Below, one piece after another: positions 1 to 8,206 of a DNA stretch of 64,000 nucleotides (position 1 is its first letter; the number at the start of each line of letters is the position of its first letter). The position numbers were made by a program, and so were the translations under genes. The notes beneath the pieces are model-generated. The model did not search any database and was not told the origin of the DNA. It was given only the letters and a program-made list of their open reading frames with translations. Source of the stretch: RYN-230 sp963837515 (lineage in GTDB: Bacteria; Actinomycetota; Actinomycetes; Streptosporangiales; Streptosporangiaceae); contig CAWINT010000012.1 of assembly GCA_963837515.1 (NCBI GenBank), positions 186,001 to 250,000 on the forward strand. The letters are read 5' to 3'.

Positions 1-1674
1 GTGGCACTGCACTGTTCGCACCGAACGATTTCGGCCGGGGTGACCGCCGTCGCCCTGCCCGAGACGTTCCTGGGGCTGGTGCCGGGCTGGGGCGGCACCT
101 ACCTGCTGCCCCGCCTGATCGGCCCAGGTAAGGCGCTCAAGGTCATGATCGAGAACGCGCTGAGCCAGAACCGGATGATCTCCGGCCGGCAGGCGTTCGA
201 GCTCGGCATCGCCGACGCGATCTTCGAGCCCGCCGACTTCCTGGAGGAATCGCTGCGCTGGGCGGCCCGGGTGCTGGCCGGCCAGGTGACCGTGACCCGG
301 CCCGAGATCACCGAGGACTGGGCGCAGGCCGCGGCCGCGGCCCGGTTCTTCGCCGACGGCAAGCTGCACGGCGCCGCCCCCGCCCCGTACCGGGCGATCG
401 ACCTGGTCGCCGCGGCGGGCGGCCGGTCCCGCGACGAGGGGTTCGCCGCCGAGGACGAGGCGCTGGCCGACCTCATCATGAGCGACGAACTGCGGGCCAG
501 CCTCTACGCCTTCGACCTGACCCAGAAGCGGGCCCGGCGCCCGGCGGGCGCGCCGGAGAAGGCGCTGGCCCGCCCGGTCACCAAGGTCGGCATCGTCGGG
601 GCCGGGCTGATGGCCGCGCAGATCGCGCTGCTGTTCGCCCGGCGGCTGCAGGTGCCGGTGGTGCTCACCGACCTGGACCAGGCCCGGCTCGACGCCGGGG
701 TCGGTTACGTGCACGGCGAGATCGACAGGCTGGCGGCCCGGCAGCGGGTCCGGGCCGACCAGGCGGCCCGGCTCAAGCGGCTGGTCACCGGCTCGCTGAG
801 CAAGACCGCGTTCGCTGACGCAGACTTCGTGATCGAGGCCGTGTTCGAGGAGATGGCGGTCAAGCAGAAGGTGTTCGCCGAGGTGGAGGCGGTGGTCGGC
901 GCCGAGTGCGTGCTGGCCACCAACACCTCCTCGCTGTCGGTGACCACCATGGCGGCCGGCCTGGCCCACCCGGAGCGGGTGGTCGGGTTCCACTTCTTCA
1001 ACCCGGTCGCCGTGCTGCCGCTGCTGGAGATCATCCGTGGCACGGCCACCGGCGACGTGGCCCTGGCCACCGCCCTGGCCGTGGGCAAGTCGCTGAAGAA
1101 GTCCTGCGTGCTGGTTAAGGACGCGCCCGCGTTCGTGGTCAACCGGCTGCTCACCCGGCTGCTCGGTGAGGTGATCGCGGCCGTGGACGAGGGCACCCCG
1201 GTGGAGGTGGCCGAGCACGCCCTGGACCCGCTCGGCCTGCCGATGTCCCCGTTCCTGCTGCTCCAGCTGGTCGGCCCGGCGGTGGCGCTGCACGTGGCGC
1301 AGACGCTGCACCAGGCGTTCGGTGACCGGTTCCCGGTCTCGCCGAAGCTGCGCGGGCTGGTCGAGGCGGGCAAGACCGCGGTGTACGGGGCCGGCCTGGC
1401 CATCGACCCGGAGGTGGTGGCGCTGCTGGCCGGCGGGGACCGGCCGGCCACCGCCGACGAGGTCCGGCAGCGGGCGCTGGCCGGGCTGGCCGAGGAGATC
1501 CGGCTGATGCTGGCCGAGGGGGTGGTGGCCGCCCCGCAGGACATCGACCTGTGCCTGATTCTCGGCGCCGGGTGGCCGTTCCACCTGGGCGGCATCACGC
1601 CCTACCTGGACCGCGCCGGCATCGCCGAGAAAGTGAACGGCGCCCCGTTCGGCGCCCTCACCGCGGCGCGCTAA
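1..1674 (+). CDS. Fused enoyl-CoA hydratase/3-hydroxyacyl-CoA dehydrogenase, 5' end outside window
   Basis: This is the C-terminal part of a FadB/FadJ-type fatty-acid beta-oxidation multifunctional protein. Residues about 1-95 are the second half of a crotonase fold (LVPGWGGTYLLPRL, then ISGRQAFELGIAD). A Rossmann NAD-binding motif VGIVGAGLMAAQ follows near residue 200, then the ATNTSSLSV and GFHFFNPV segments typical of 3-hydroxyacyl-CoA dehydrogenase, and two C-terminal dehydrogenase helical domains. It would hydrate enoyl-CoA and oxidise the 3-hydroxyacyl-CoA with NAD+ in the cytoplasm. The first base of the window already lies inside the hydratase domain, so the apparent GTG at position 1 is not the true start and roughly the first 100 or more residues are missing. 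The gene ends facing the glycosidase gene on the other strand. Family assignment is secure; the chain-length preference cannot be read. Confidence 0.93.
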   Translation: MALHCSHRTISAGVTAVALPETFLGLVPGWGGTYLLPRLIGPGKALKVMIENALSQNRMISGRQAFELGIADAIFEPADFLEESLRWAARVLAGQVTVTRPEITEDWAQAAAAARFFADGKLHGAAPAPYRAIDLVAAAGGRSRDEGFAAEDEALADLIMSDELRASLYAFDLTQKRARRPAGAPEKALARPVTKVGIVGAGLMAAQIALLFARRLQVPVVLTDLDQARLDAGVGYVHGEIDRLAARQRVRADQAARLKRLVTGSLSKTAFADADFVIEAVFEEMAVKQKVFAEVEAVVGAECVLATNTSSLSVTTMAAGLAHPERVVGFHFFNPVAVLPLLEIIRGTATGDVALATALAVGKSLKKSCVLVKDAPAFVVNRLLTRLLGEVIAAVDEGTPVEVAEHALDPLGLPMSPFLLLQLVGPAVALHVAQTLHQAFGDRFPVSPKLRGLVEAGKTAVYGAGLAIDPEVVALLAGGDRPATADEVRQRALAGLAEEIRLMLAEGVVAAPQDIDLCLILGAGWPFHLGGITPYLDRAGIAEKVNGAPFGALTAAR

Positions 1675-1715
1675 CCGGCTGGGGCGGGTGGCACGGCCGT
1701 GTCAGCGGTGAGCCG

Positions 1716-3082
1716 TCAGCCGAGGATGGCCCAGCTGTGCCCGGGCAGGCCGATGACCGCCTCCGGCGTCCCCGGCCGGCGGAGGTCCCCGGTCCCGGCG
1801 TGGACCGCGGTAGCCCCGGCGACCGGCAGCTCAGCCGGTGCGTCCCCGGTGTTCAGCGCGGTGATCAGCTGGTGGCCGCCGCCGCGCGCGGCGTAGGCGA
1901 ACGCGGTGCTGGCCAGGTGCAGCACGCTCGTCCGGGCCTGGTGCAGCCAGGAATGCCGCCGCCGTAGCCCGATGAGCTGCTGGTGCAGCCGGTAGGTGGG
2001 CCAGCCTTGTGGCGCCAGCCCGGCCGGGGTGGCCGGGAACTCCGGGCGGACGGCGTCATCGCCGCCGGGACCGTCCTCCTTGACACCGCGGAACGCCTGC
2101 TCGTCGCCGGCGTAGATGGCCGGGGTGCCGCCCACGCTGAGCAGGATGGCCAGCGCCAGCGGCAGGTGGGCCTCGTTGACCAGCTGGCTGGCCAGCCGGG
2201 TGACGTCGTGGTTGCCGACGAACGTGTACGGGGCGAACGTGTCCAGGAACTCGTTGTGCCGGTCCAGCGCCCAGGCCAGTTCGAAGAAGTTGCCGTCGTT
2301 CAGCGAGCTCCAGATCGCCTTCCACAGCTCGTACTGGGTGACCGCGTCCATCCCCGACTCGGCCACGATGCGCGGGTAGTCGCCGTGAATGACCTCGCCG
2401 ACGAGGTAGGCGCCCGGATGGGCGGCGCGGACCCGGGGCAGCACCGAGGCCCAGAACGCGGGCGGGATAGCGTAGGCAGCGTCCAGCCGCCAGCCGTCCG
2501 CGCCCCGCGCCAGCCAATGCGTCATGACCCGCGCGACGTAGTCGGCCACGGCGGGCTCGCCGTGGTTGAGCGCCACCAGCGACGGGTGCCCTTCGAACGT
2601 CCGGTACCCGGGCTCGGTCCCCGGGCCGGCGCCCTCGGGCCAGGACAGCTGGAACCAGGACGCAGTGGCGGCGGCCGGGCCCTGCTCCAGCACCGCCGCG
2701 AAGGCGGGAAAGCCCCGCCCGACGTGGTTGAACACCCCGTCGAGCAGGATCCGCAGTCCGCGCTCGTGCGCCGCGCCGACGAGCCGGTCGAAATCGGCCT
2801 CGTCGCCCAGCCGGGGGTCGATGCGGAGGTGGTCCACGGTGTCGTACCCGTGCGTCCCGGCGGCGAACACCGGCCCCAGGGCCAGCCCGGACACCCCCAG
2901 GTCCACGGCGTAGCCCAGCCAGTCCTCGACGCGGCGCAGCCGGTGCACCACCGCCCCGCCCCCGGCCGCCCCGCCCCCGGCCGCCCCGCCCCGGCCGCCC
3001 CGTCCCCGGGCCGGATCGGGGCGCCGGTGAACCCCAGCGGATACAGGTGCCACCACACCGCGTGCTCGACCCAGCCCGGCAC
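1716..3082 (-). CDS. GH13 alpha-amylase-family glycosidase, frameshifted near its N-terminus
   Basis: Glycoside hydrolase family 13 protein acting on alpha-glucans. The four conserved regions are visible: DGVFNH (I), DGWRLDAAY with the nucleophile Asp (II), YLVGEV with the acid/base Glu (III) and FVGNHD (IV). The N-terminal strand (HAVWWHLYPLGFTG) is encoded from a GTG at 3082 with GGGAGG just upstream, but in a different frame from the rest. The frames part in a 15-bp tandem repeat at 2951-3009, where the copy at 2981-2994 has only 14 bp. Adding one G restores a continuous protein with a Gly/Ala linker (GGGAA repeats) between the first strand and VVHRLRRVEDW. As written, the long frame (446 codons, from 3056) lacks the first beta strand, so the product is probably inactive unless the missing base is a sequencing error. 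Confidence 0.8.
2951..3009. repeat. 15-bp GC-rich tandem repeat with one 14-bp copy
   Basis: Four tandem copies, with unit ccgccccgcccccgg on the plus strand, of 15, 15, 14 and 15 bp. The short copy (2981-2994) lacks one C in a C run and breaks the glycosidase reading frame. In frame the array would encode GGGAA units. Confidence 0.9.
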
Positions 3083-3137
3083 CGCGCCTCCCGATGATGT
3101 CGGCCTTGCTGCTGCTATCGCAGCACTGAAGTCAACA

Positions 3138-3911
3138 TCACGAGGCTGGCAGCCGGGTCGCTGAGGTCGGTGTTGCTGATGTGCCGGCCGGGACGTGCAG
3201 CGCGGCGCGGCGGCGGGCGGCGTGACCGGGCCGGTTGGTGATGAGCACGTCGATCCGCGGATCGGTGAGGAAGCGGTCGATCAGCGGGCCGGAGTCCACG
3301 GTCCAGACCATGACCCCGACGCCGTGCCGGTGGCACGCCCGGGCCACGCCCAGCCGCGCCAGCCGGTAGTTCACCGCCACCCAGTCGGCGCCGCAGGCCC
3401 GGATCCGGGGCAGCGGGAACAGTTCGCTGTGCCGCACGCCCGTCCAGCGGCGCCGTGGCACGCCGCGCAGGCTGCGGCCCAGCGACAGCGCGGCCCGGAC
3501 GTCGGGGAAGGCGCGCTTCACGGTGGCCACCGACTCGTCCTCCAGGGTGGTCACCACGAAATTCTCCGGGCCCAGGATGGACCGGGCCAGCCCGGTCACC
3601 CGTTCTTCGTAGCCGGTTTCCTTCAGGTCCAGATGGCCCTGCAGGCGGCCTGCGATGATGGCCATGACCTCGTCCACCTGCGGGACCGGGTAACCCAGCC
3701 GGTCGCACAGCTCCCGGTAGCGCAGCCCCGCGATGAGCGGGCCGCCGGAGCCGGCCCGGGCGTCGTGCTGCACGACCAGGACGCCGTCCGCCGTCCGGCG
3801 GACATCGAACTCGGCGTATTCGGCGCCGCTGGCCAGCGCGTCCCGGAAGGTCTGGTAGGTGCTCGGTCCCGCATCCCCTGAATGGTCACAGTGCGCGGAG
3901 ATAAGTACCAC
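3138..3911 (-). CDS. Glycerophosphodiester phosphodiesterase-family protein
   Basis: A 257-residue TIM-barrel protein of the GDPD family, which hydrolyses glycerophosphodiesters to glycerol 3-phosphate and an alcohol. Visible family marks are EFDVRRTADGVLVVQHD (metal-binding acid and catalytic His), HLDLKE, VVTTLED and the late GVGVMVWTVDS and DVLITNRP strands. The N-terminal motif is unusual: the canonical HR pair is HC (ISAHCDHSGD) and the canonical PENT is PSTY, so the usual Arg and one metal-ligand Glu are absent. This could be a subfamily with altered substrate rather than a dead enzyme. No signal peptide is seen, so it is probably cytoplasmic. The GTG at 3911 gives the full barrel, but no strong ribosome binding site precedes it. 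Confidence 0.82.
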   Translation of the reverse strand: MVLISAHCDHSGDAGPSTYQTFRDALASGAEYAEFDVRRTADGVLVVQHDARAGSGGPLIAGLRYRELCDRLGYPVPQVDEVMAIIAGRLQGHLDLKETGYEERVTGLARSILGPENFVVTTLEDESVATVKRAFPDVRAALSLGRSLRGVPRRRWTGVRHSELFPLPRIRACGADWVAVNYRLARLGVARACHRHGVGVMVWTVDSGPLIDRFLTDPRIDVLITNRPGHAARRRAALHVPAGTSATPTSATRLPAS

Positions 3912-4135
3912 TGGCGCGCGCTCTCCGGTTCGACGGCAGATCGGCTGCTTCCTGCGGCAGCGTGGCCATGCTGCGGGCCGCAGGCGTCCACGGGGTGAAC
4001 CACGGGCCTCAGGCCGGGGTTATCTGCGGGAACCCTGGCCTACCAAGCTTCGTGCCCGGCCGGCGGCGGCCCCGTGACCTGCGGTAGCGTGGCTCCGGCC
4101 GCCCGCGTGAGCGGCCGGGAAGGCAGGAGGCGACG

Positions 4136-4858
4136 GTGCCGCGGTATCGCCGGGTGGTCGTGAAACTCAGCGGCGAGGCGCTGGCCGGGCCGGCCGGCAC
4201 GGGGGTGGCCCCGGCCAGCCTGGCCCAGGTCGCCGACGAGCTGCTGTCCGTGCACCGGCTGGGCGTGCAGGTCGCGGTGGTGGTGGGGGGCGGCAACCAC
4301 TTCCGCGGCCGGATGGCTGCGGGCTGGGGCATCAGCCGGGCCGAGGCGGACAACATCGGAATGCTCGGCACGGTGATGAACGCGCTGATGCTCCGCGGCG
4401 TGCTGACCGCGCGGACGGACACCGACATCCGGGTGATGACCGCGATGCCGATGCAGAGCGTGGCCGAGCCGTTCATCCGGCTCCGCGCCATCCGCCACCT
4501 CGAGCAAGGACTGATCGTGATCCTGGCCGGGGGCATCGGCCAGCCCTACGTCACGACCGACTACCCGGCCGTGCAGCGGGCGCTGGAACTGGAGGCCGAT
4601 GCCCTGCTGGTGGCCAAGCGCGGGGTGGACGGGGTGTACGACAGCGACCCGAACGTCAACCCGTCCGCGGTCCGCTACACCCGGCTGACCTATGACGAGG
4701 CGCTGGCCGCCGGCGTGCGGGTGATGGACACCAGCGCGCTGGTGCTGGCCAACGAGCAGGGCCTGACCATGCACGTGTTCGACGTGGCCGCCGTCGGCGT
4801 GATGCGGCAGATCTGCGAGGGTGCCGATCTCGGCACCCGGATCGACGCCAAGCGCTGA
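4136..4858 (+). CDS. pyrH: UMP kinase (PyrH family), orphan copy
   Basis: Uridylate kinase, phosphorylating UMP to UDP with ATP in pyrimidine nucleotide synthesis. The 240-residue length is normal. The amino-acid-kinase features are present: VVVKLSGEAL at the N-terminus, VVGGGNHFRG for phosphate binding, the NIGMLGTVMNALML helix, and GVYDSDPN near residue 165. GTG at 4136 is preceded by AGGAGG at 4125-4130. In most actinobacteria pyrH sits between tsf and frr; here it stands alone between a GDPD-family gene and a TetR gene of the opposite strand. It may therefore be a second paralogue or a relocated copy. The family call is firm; whether it is the essential housekeeping copy cannot be judged from this window. 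Confidence 0.9.
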   Translation: MPRYRRVVVKLSGEALAGPAGTGVAPASLAQVADELLSVHRLGVQVAVVVGGGNHFRGRMAAGWGISRAEADNIGMLGTVMNALMLRGVLTARTDTDIRVMTAMPMQSVAEPFIRLRAIRHLEQGLIVILAGGIGQPYVTTDYPAVQRALELEADALLVAKRGVDGVYDSDPNVNPSAVRYTRLTYDEALAAGVRVMDTSALVLANEQGLTMHVFDVAAVGVMRQICEGADLGTRIDAKR

Positions 4859-4859
4859 C

Positions 4860-5486
4860 TCACCGCGGCGGCGCGTGGCGGTCCCGGACCCGCAGCCCGT
4901 CCAGCCCGACGGTGACCACCGTGTCGGCCAGCGCGGCCGCCCTGGCCCCGCCCCGCGGGCGGTACCACTCGGTCAGCGAGTTGACCATGCCGAACAGCAG
5001 CCGGGCGGCGGTCGCGGGGTCCACGTCGGGCCGCAGGTCGCCCTCGGCCACGGCCTTGGCCACCAGGTCGGCCACCAGCCGGTCGAACTGGCGCCGCCGG
5101 GCCAGCGCCGCCCGCTCGACCGGGGTATTGCCGCGGACCCGCAGCAGCAGCGTGACGAACGGCAACTGGTCGGCCAGCACCATGACGCTGCCCCGCACCA
5201 GGTGCTCCAGCCGGTCGATGGCCCGGCCGTCCACCGCGTCCAGCTTGGCGGCCTCGGCGAACAGGCCGTCGAGGGCCCGGTCCGTGGCCAGCCGGAGCAG
5301 TTCGGCCTTGCCCGGGACGTGGTGGTAGATGGCGGACTTGGTGATCCCCAGCCGGCGGGACAGGTCTTCCATGCTGGTGCCGTCGTACCCGCGTTCGTTG
5401 AACAGCCGGACCGCGACGGCCAGCAGGGACTCCAGGTCGTAGCCGGGGCGACCGCGCCGGGGCGGGGGCACTCCGGTGGCCGGCAC
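4860..5486 (-). CDS. TetR-family regulator, probable PaaR of phenylacetate catabolism
   Basis: A 208-residue TetR repressor. The N-terminal helix-turn-helix reads LFNERGYDGTSMEDLSRRLGITKSAIYHH, and a helical ligand-binding domain follows. It lies 3 bp downstream of paaI on the same strand and diverges from paaABCDE, with a palindrome in the shared promoter (5943-5967). By analogy with actinobacterial PaaR proteins, phenylacetyl-CoA would be the inducer that releases repression; that is inference from context. Its stop lies immediately after the convergent pyrH stop. Confidence 0.85.
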   Translation of the reverse strand: MPATGVPPPRRGRPGYDLESLLAVAVRLFNERGYDGTSMEDLSRRLGITKSAIYHHVPGKAELLRLATDRALDGLFAEAAKLDAVDGRAIDRLEHLVRGSVMVLADQLPFVTLLLRVRGNTPVERAALARRRQFDRLVADLVAKAVAEGDLRPDVDPATAARLLFGMVNSLTEWYRPRGGARAAALADTVVTVGLDGLRVRDRHAPPR

Positions 5487-5489
5487 GGC

Positions 5490-5921
5490 TCAGCCCTGGG
5501 CCGCCGGGCGCCCGATGGTCCGGCTGCGGCCGCGGAACTCGGCGATGACGTCGGCCCCGTGCGGCTCGCCGCGGAACACCGTTACGTCGTAGATGCCGTT
5601 GCGCCCGTACCGGGTGCGCTCGGTGGCCACCGCCGTGAGCAGGTCGCCCAGCCGGGCACTGGCCACGAAGGAGATTTCCGCCCCGGCGGCCACTGTGACT
5701 GGGCCGTGGCTGTTGCAGGCACCGGCGAACGCGGTGTCGGCCAGCAGGAACAGGTAGCCGCCGTGCGCGAGGCCGTGCCCGTTGACCATCAGCTCGGTGA
5801 CCCGCATCCGGGCCACCGCGTTGCCGCCGGCTGCCTCGACCAGCTCGATGCCGAGGGCCCGGGAGGCCGCGTCGTCCGCGAACATGGCCTGGGCGGCGTC
5901 AGCCGGAGCGGGATTGACCAC
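5490..5921 (-). CDS. paaI: Hydroxyphenylacetyl-CoA thioesterase PaaI
   Basis: A 143-residue hotdog-fold thioesterase. The segment VNGHGLAHGGYLFLLADTAFA carries the family HGG signature and its acidic catalytic position. PaaI proteins hydrolyse dead-end ring-hydroxylated CoA thioesters and so protect the CoA pool during phenylacetate breakdown. It is the first gene of a two-gene unit with the TetR gene, transcribed away from paaA, which fits joint control by the operator at 5943-5967. The start codon is a GTG/ATG-type start at 5921. Confidence 0.9.
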   Translation of the reverse strand: MVNPAPADAAQAMFADDAASRALGIELVEAAGGNAVARMRVTELMVNGHGLAHGGYLFLLADTAFAGACNSHGPVTVAAGAEISFVASARLGDLLTAVATERTRYGRNGIYDVTVFRGEPHGADVIAEFRGRSRTIGRPAAQG

Positions 5922-5942
5922 CGTGAGAGGCTATCATTATTA

Positions 5943-5967
5943 ATTACCTGAACGTTCGGTCGGTAAT
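5943..5967. promoter_or_regulatory. Palindromic TetR/PaaR-type operator between paaI and paaA
   Basis: Outer arms attacc and ggtaat are perfectly inverted around a 13-bp centre that itself contains the 8-bp palindrome gaacgttc. The core resembles the ACCGnnCGnnCGGT motif reported for actinobacterial PaaR. It lies between the divergent paaI and paaA starts and next to an A/T-rich stretch (5933-5946) suited to promoter -10 elements, so one bound dimer pair could block both directions. Confidence 0.7.
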
Positions 5968-5984
5968 CAACGCCGGGAGGCGCA

Positions 5985-6944
5985 GTGCCGGAAACAGCCG
6001 TAGCACCCGACGCGGCCCTGGAGCGGGACTTCGAGGCGACCATCGCCCGGGATGCCCGGGTGGAGCCGCGGGACTGGATGCCGGACGCCTACCGGGCCAC
6101 GATGATCCGGCAGATCGCGCAGCACGCGCATTCGGAGATCATCGGCATGCAGCCCGAGGGCAACTGGATAACCCGGGCCCCCTCACTGCGCCGCAAGGCG
6201 ATCCTGCTGGCCAAGGTGCAGGACGAGGCGGGGCACGGGCTGTACCTGTACTCCGCGTGCGAGACGCTCGGCGCTGACCGGGCCGACCTCACCGGCCGAC
6301 TGATCTCCGGGCGGCAGAAGTACTCCTCGATCTTCAACTACCCGACGCTGACCTTCGCCGACGTCGGCGTGATCGGCTGGCTGGTGGACGGCGCGGCCAT
6401 CTGCAACCAGGTGCCGCTGTGCCGCTGCTCCTACGCGCCCTACGCACGGGCGATGATCCGCATCTGCAAAGAGGAGTCGTTCCACCAGCGGCAGGGCTAC
6501 GAGCTGCTGATGACGATGATGCACGGCACTCCGGCGCAGCGGGAGATGGTCCAGGACGCGGTGGACCGCTGGTGGTGGCCGTCGCTGATGATGTTCGGCC
6601 CGCCGGACGCGGCCTCCCCGAACAGCGCCCGGTCCATGGCGTGGAAGATCAAACGGCACAGCAACGACGACCTGCGGCAGCGTTTCGTGGATATGACGGT
6701 GCCGCAGGCCGAGGCGCTCGGCGTCACCCTGCCCGACCCGGAGCTGCGGTGGAACGCCGGACAGGGCCGCTACGACTTCGGCGCGGTCGACTGGCCCGAG
6801 TTCCAGCAGGTGGTCGGGGGCAATGGGCCGTGCAACGCGGAGCGGATCGCGCACCGGCGGGCGGCGCACGAAGCCGGCGCCTGGGTCCGCGAGGCGGCCG
6901 TCGCGCACGCGGCCAAGCAGGCGGCCCGGACGGCGGCGGCATGA
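5985..6944 (+). CDS. paaA: Phenylacetyl-CoA 1,2-epoxidase catalytic subunit PaaA
   Basis: Catalytic subunit of the ring-1,2-phenylacetyl-CoA epoxidase, a di-iron ferritin-like monooxygenase that activates phenylacetyl-CoA for ring opening. The 319-residue length fits. Both iron-binding helix pairs are visible, with KVQDEAGHGLYLY and CKEESFHQRQGYELL supplying ExxH ligands. GTG at 5985 is chosen because GGGAGG sits at 5975-5980. It is the first gene of paaABCDE and overlaps paaB by the ATGA at 6941-6944. The C-terminus is an Ala-rich tail. Confidence 0.96.
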   Translation: MPETAVAPDAALERDFEATIARDARVEPRDWMPDAYRATMIRQIAQHAHSEIIGMQPEGNWITRAPSLRRKAILLAKVQDEAGHGLYLYSACETLGADRADLTGRLISGRQKYSSIFNYPTLTFADVGVIGWLVDGAAICNQVPLCRCSYAPYARAMIRICKEESFHQRQGYELLMTMMHGTPAQREMVQDAVDRWWWPSLMMFGPPDAASPNSARSMAWKIKRHSNDDLRQRFVDMTVPQAEALGVTLPDPELRWNAGQGRYDFGAVDWPEFQQVVGGNGPCNAERIAHRRAAHEAGAWVREAAVAHAAKQAARTAAA

Positions 6945-7318
6945 GCGGCAACAGCGGCGGCGGCAACAGCGGCGGCGGCGGCACGGGCGGCGGCACCGGC
7001 AGCAGCACCGGCGGCACGGTCCCGGCCGGCGCCGGCCGGGACCAGTGGCCACTGTGGGAGGTGTTCCTGCGGGGCAAGCGCGGCCTGAACCATGTGCACG
7101 TGGGCTCGCTGCACGCGGCCGACGCGGAGATGGCGCTGCACCACGCCCGGGACCTCTATACCCGGCGTAACGAGGGCGTGAGCATCTGGGTGGTACCGTC
7201 CGCGGCCATCACCGCGTCCAGCCCGGAGGAGAAGGACCCGTTCTTCGCGCCGTCCGGGGACAAGGCCTACCGGCACCCCACCTTCTACGACATCCCGGCC
7301 AACGTGCCGCACATGTGA
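6941..7318 (+). CDS. paaB: Phenylacetyl-CoA epoxidase subunit PaaB
   Basis: Small structural subunit of the PaaABC(D)E complex. The conserved part begins WPLWEVFLRGKRGLNHVHVGS, and SIWVVPSAAI and DKAYRHPTFYDIP follow. The ATG overlaps the paaA stop. The first 30 or so residues are an unusual Gly/Ser/Thr-rich stretch (SGGGNSGGGGTGGG) not seen in typical PaaB proteins of about 95 residues, so this one is 125 residues. That tail may be a flexible linker expanded by repeat slippage. Confidence 0.94.
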   Translation: MSGNSGGGNSGGGGTGGGTGSSTGGTVPAGAGRDQWPLWEVFLRGKRGLNHVHVGSLHAADAEMALHHARDLYTRRNEGVSIWVVPSAAITASSPEEKDPFFAPSGDKAYRHPTFYDIPANVPHM

Positions 7319-7324
7319 GCCGCC

Positions 7325-8206
7325 ATGTCCTTCGACAACGTCTACGAGGCGATCACCGAGGAGAACGACACCCGGTGGGCGTTCGGCACCGGGTTCACCG
7401 ACCCGCTGGCCGGAGTGGATCAGGTGCTGCCGCCCGGGGCGGACGGCGCCGACCTGGCCGCGTACTGCCTGATGCTGGGGGATGACGCACTCGTGTTCTC
7501 GCACCGGCTGCAGCAGTGGTGCAGCCACGCCCCGGAGCTGGAGGACGAGGTCGCCCTGGCCAACATCGCGCTGGACCTGCTGGGCCAGGCCCGGCTGCTG
7601 CTGGCCCGCGCGGGCGTGGCCGACGGCACCGGGCGCGGCGAGGACGAGTACGCCTTCTCCCGTCCCGAGTCCCAGTTTCTCAACGTCCGGCTGGCGGAAC
7701 TGCCTAACGGCGACTTCGGCGAGCTGACCGCGCGGCTGCTGGTCTTCACCACCTGGCGGCTGGCCCTGCTGCACCGGCTCGCGGACACGGCGGACCCGGT
7801 CCTGGCGGCGATCGCCGCCAAGGGGGTCAACGAGGTCGCCTACCACCGGGACTACGCGGCCCAGTGGCTGATCCGGCTGGGCGACGGCACGGAGTACTCC
7901 CGGCAGCGGGCCCAGGCCGGGCTGGACGCGGTGTGGCCGTTCGTGCCGGAGCTGTTCGTCCCGCACGAGGTGGAAGCGCGGCTGGCCGCCGGCCGCCTGG
8001 CCGTCAACCCGTCCACGGTACGTGCCGAGTTCGACCAGGTCATGACGCAGGTGCTGGCGGCGGCGACGCTGTCGGTCCCGCAGCTGCCGCCGCGCGTCGG
8101 GGTAGGCGGCCGGACCGGGCGGGATGGCGTGCACACCGAGGCGATGGGCTACCTGCTGGCCGAACTGCAGAGCGTGGCCCGCGCCTACCCCGGGGCGTCG
8201 TGGTGA
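7325..8206 (+). CDS. paaC: Phenylacetyl-CoA epoxidase subunit PaaC
   Basis: Structural ferritin-like partner of PaaA, 293 residues. Recognisable segments are DDALVFSHRLQQWCSHAPELEDEVALANIALDLLGQ (split here only by quotation), NGDFGELTARLL and EVAYHRDYAAQWLIRLGDGT. ATG at 7325 lies 6 bp after the paaB stop. Its stop overlaps the paaD GTG (8203-8206), so the two are translationally coupled. Confidence 0.95.
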   Translation: MSFDNVYEAITEENDTRWAFGTGFTDPLAGVDQVLPPGADGADLAAYCLMLGDDALVFSHRLQQWCSHAPELEDEVALANIALDLLGQARLLLARAGVADGTGRGEDEYAFSRPESQFLNVRLAELPNGDFGELTARLLVFTTWRLALLHRLADTADPVLAAIAAKGVNEVAYHRDYAAQWLIRLGDGTEYSRQRAQAGLDAVWPFVPELFVPHEVEARLAAGRLAVNPSTVRAEFDQVMTQVLAAATLSVPQLPPRVGVGGRTGRDGVHTEAMGYLLAELQSVARAYPGASW

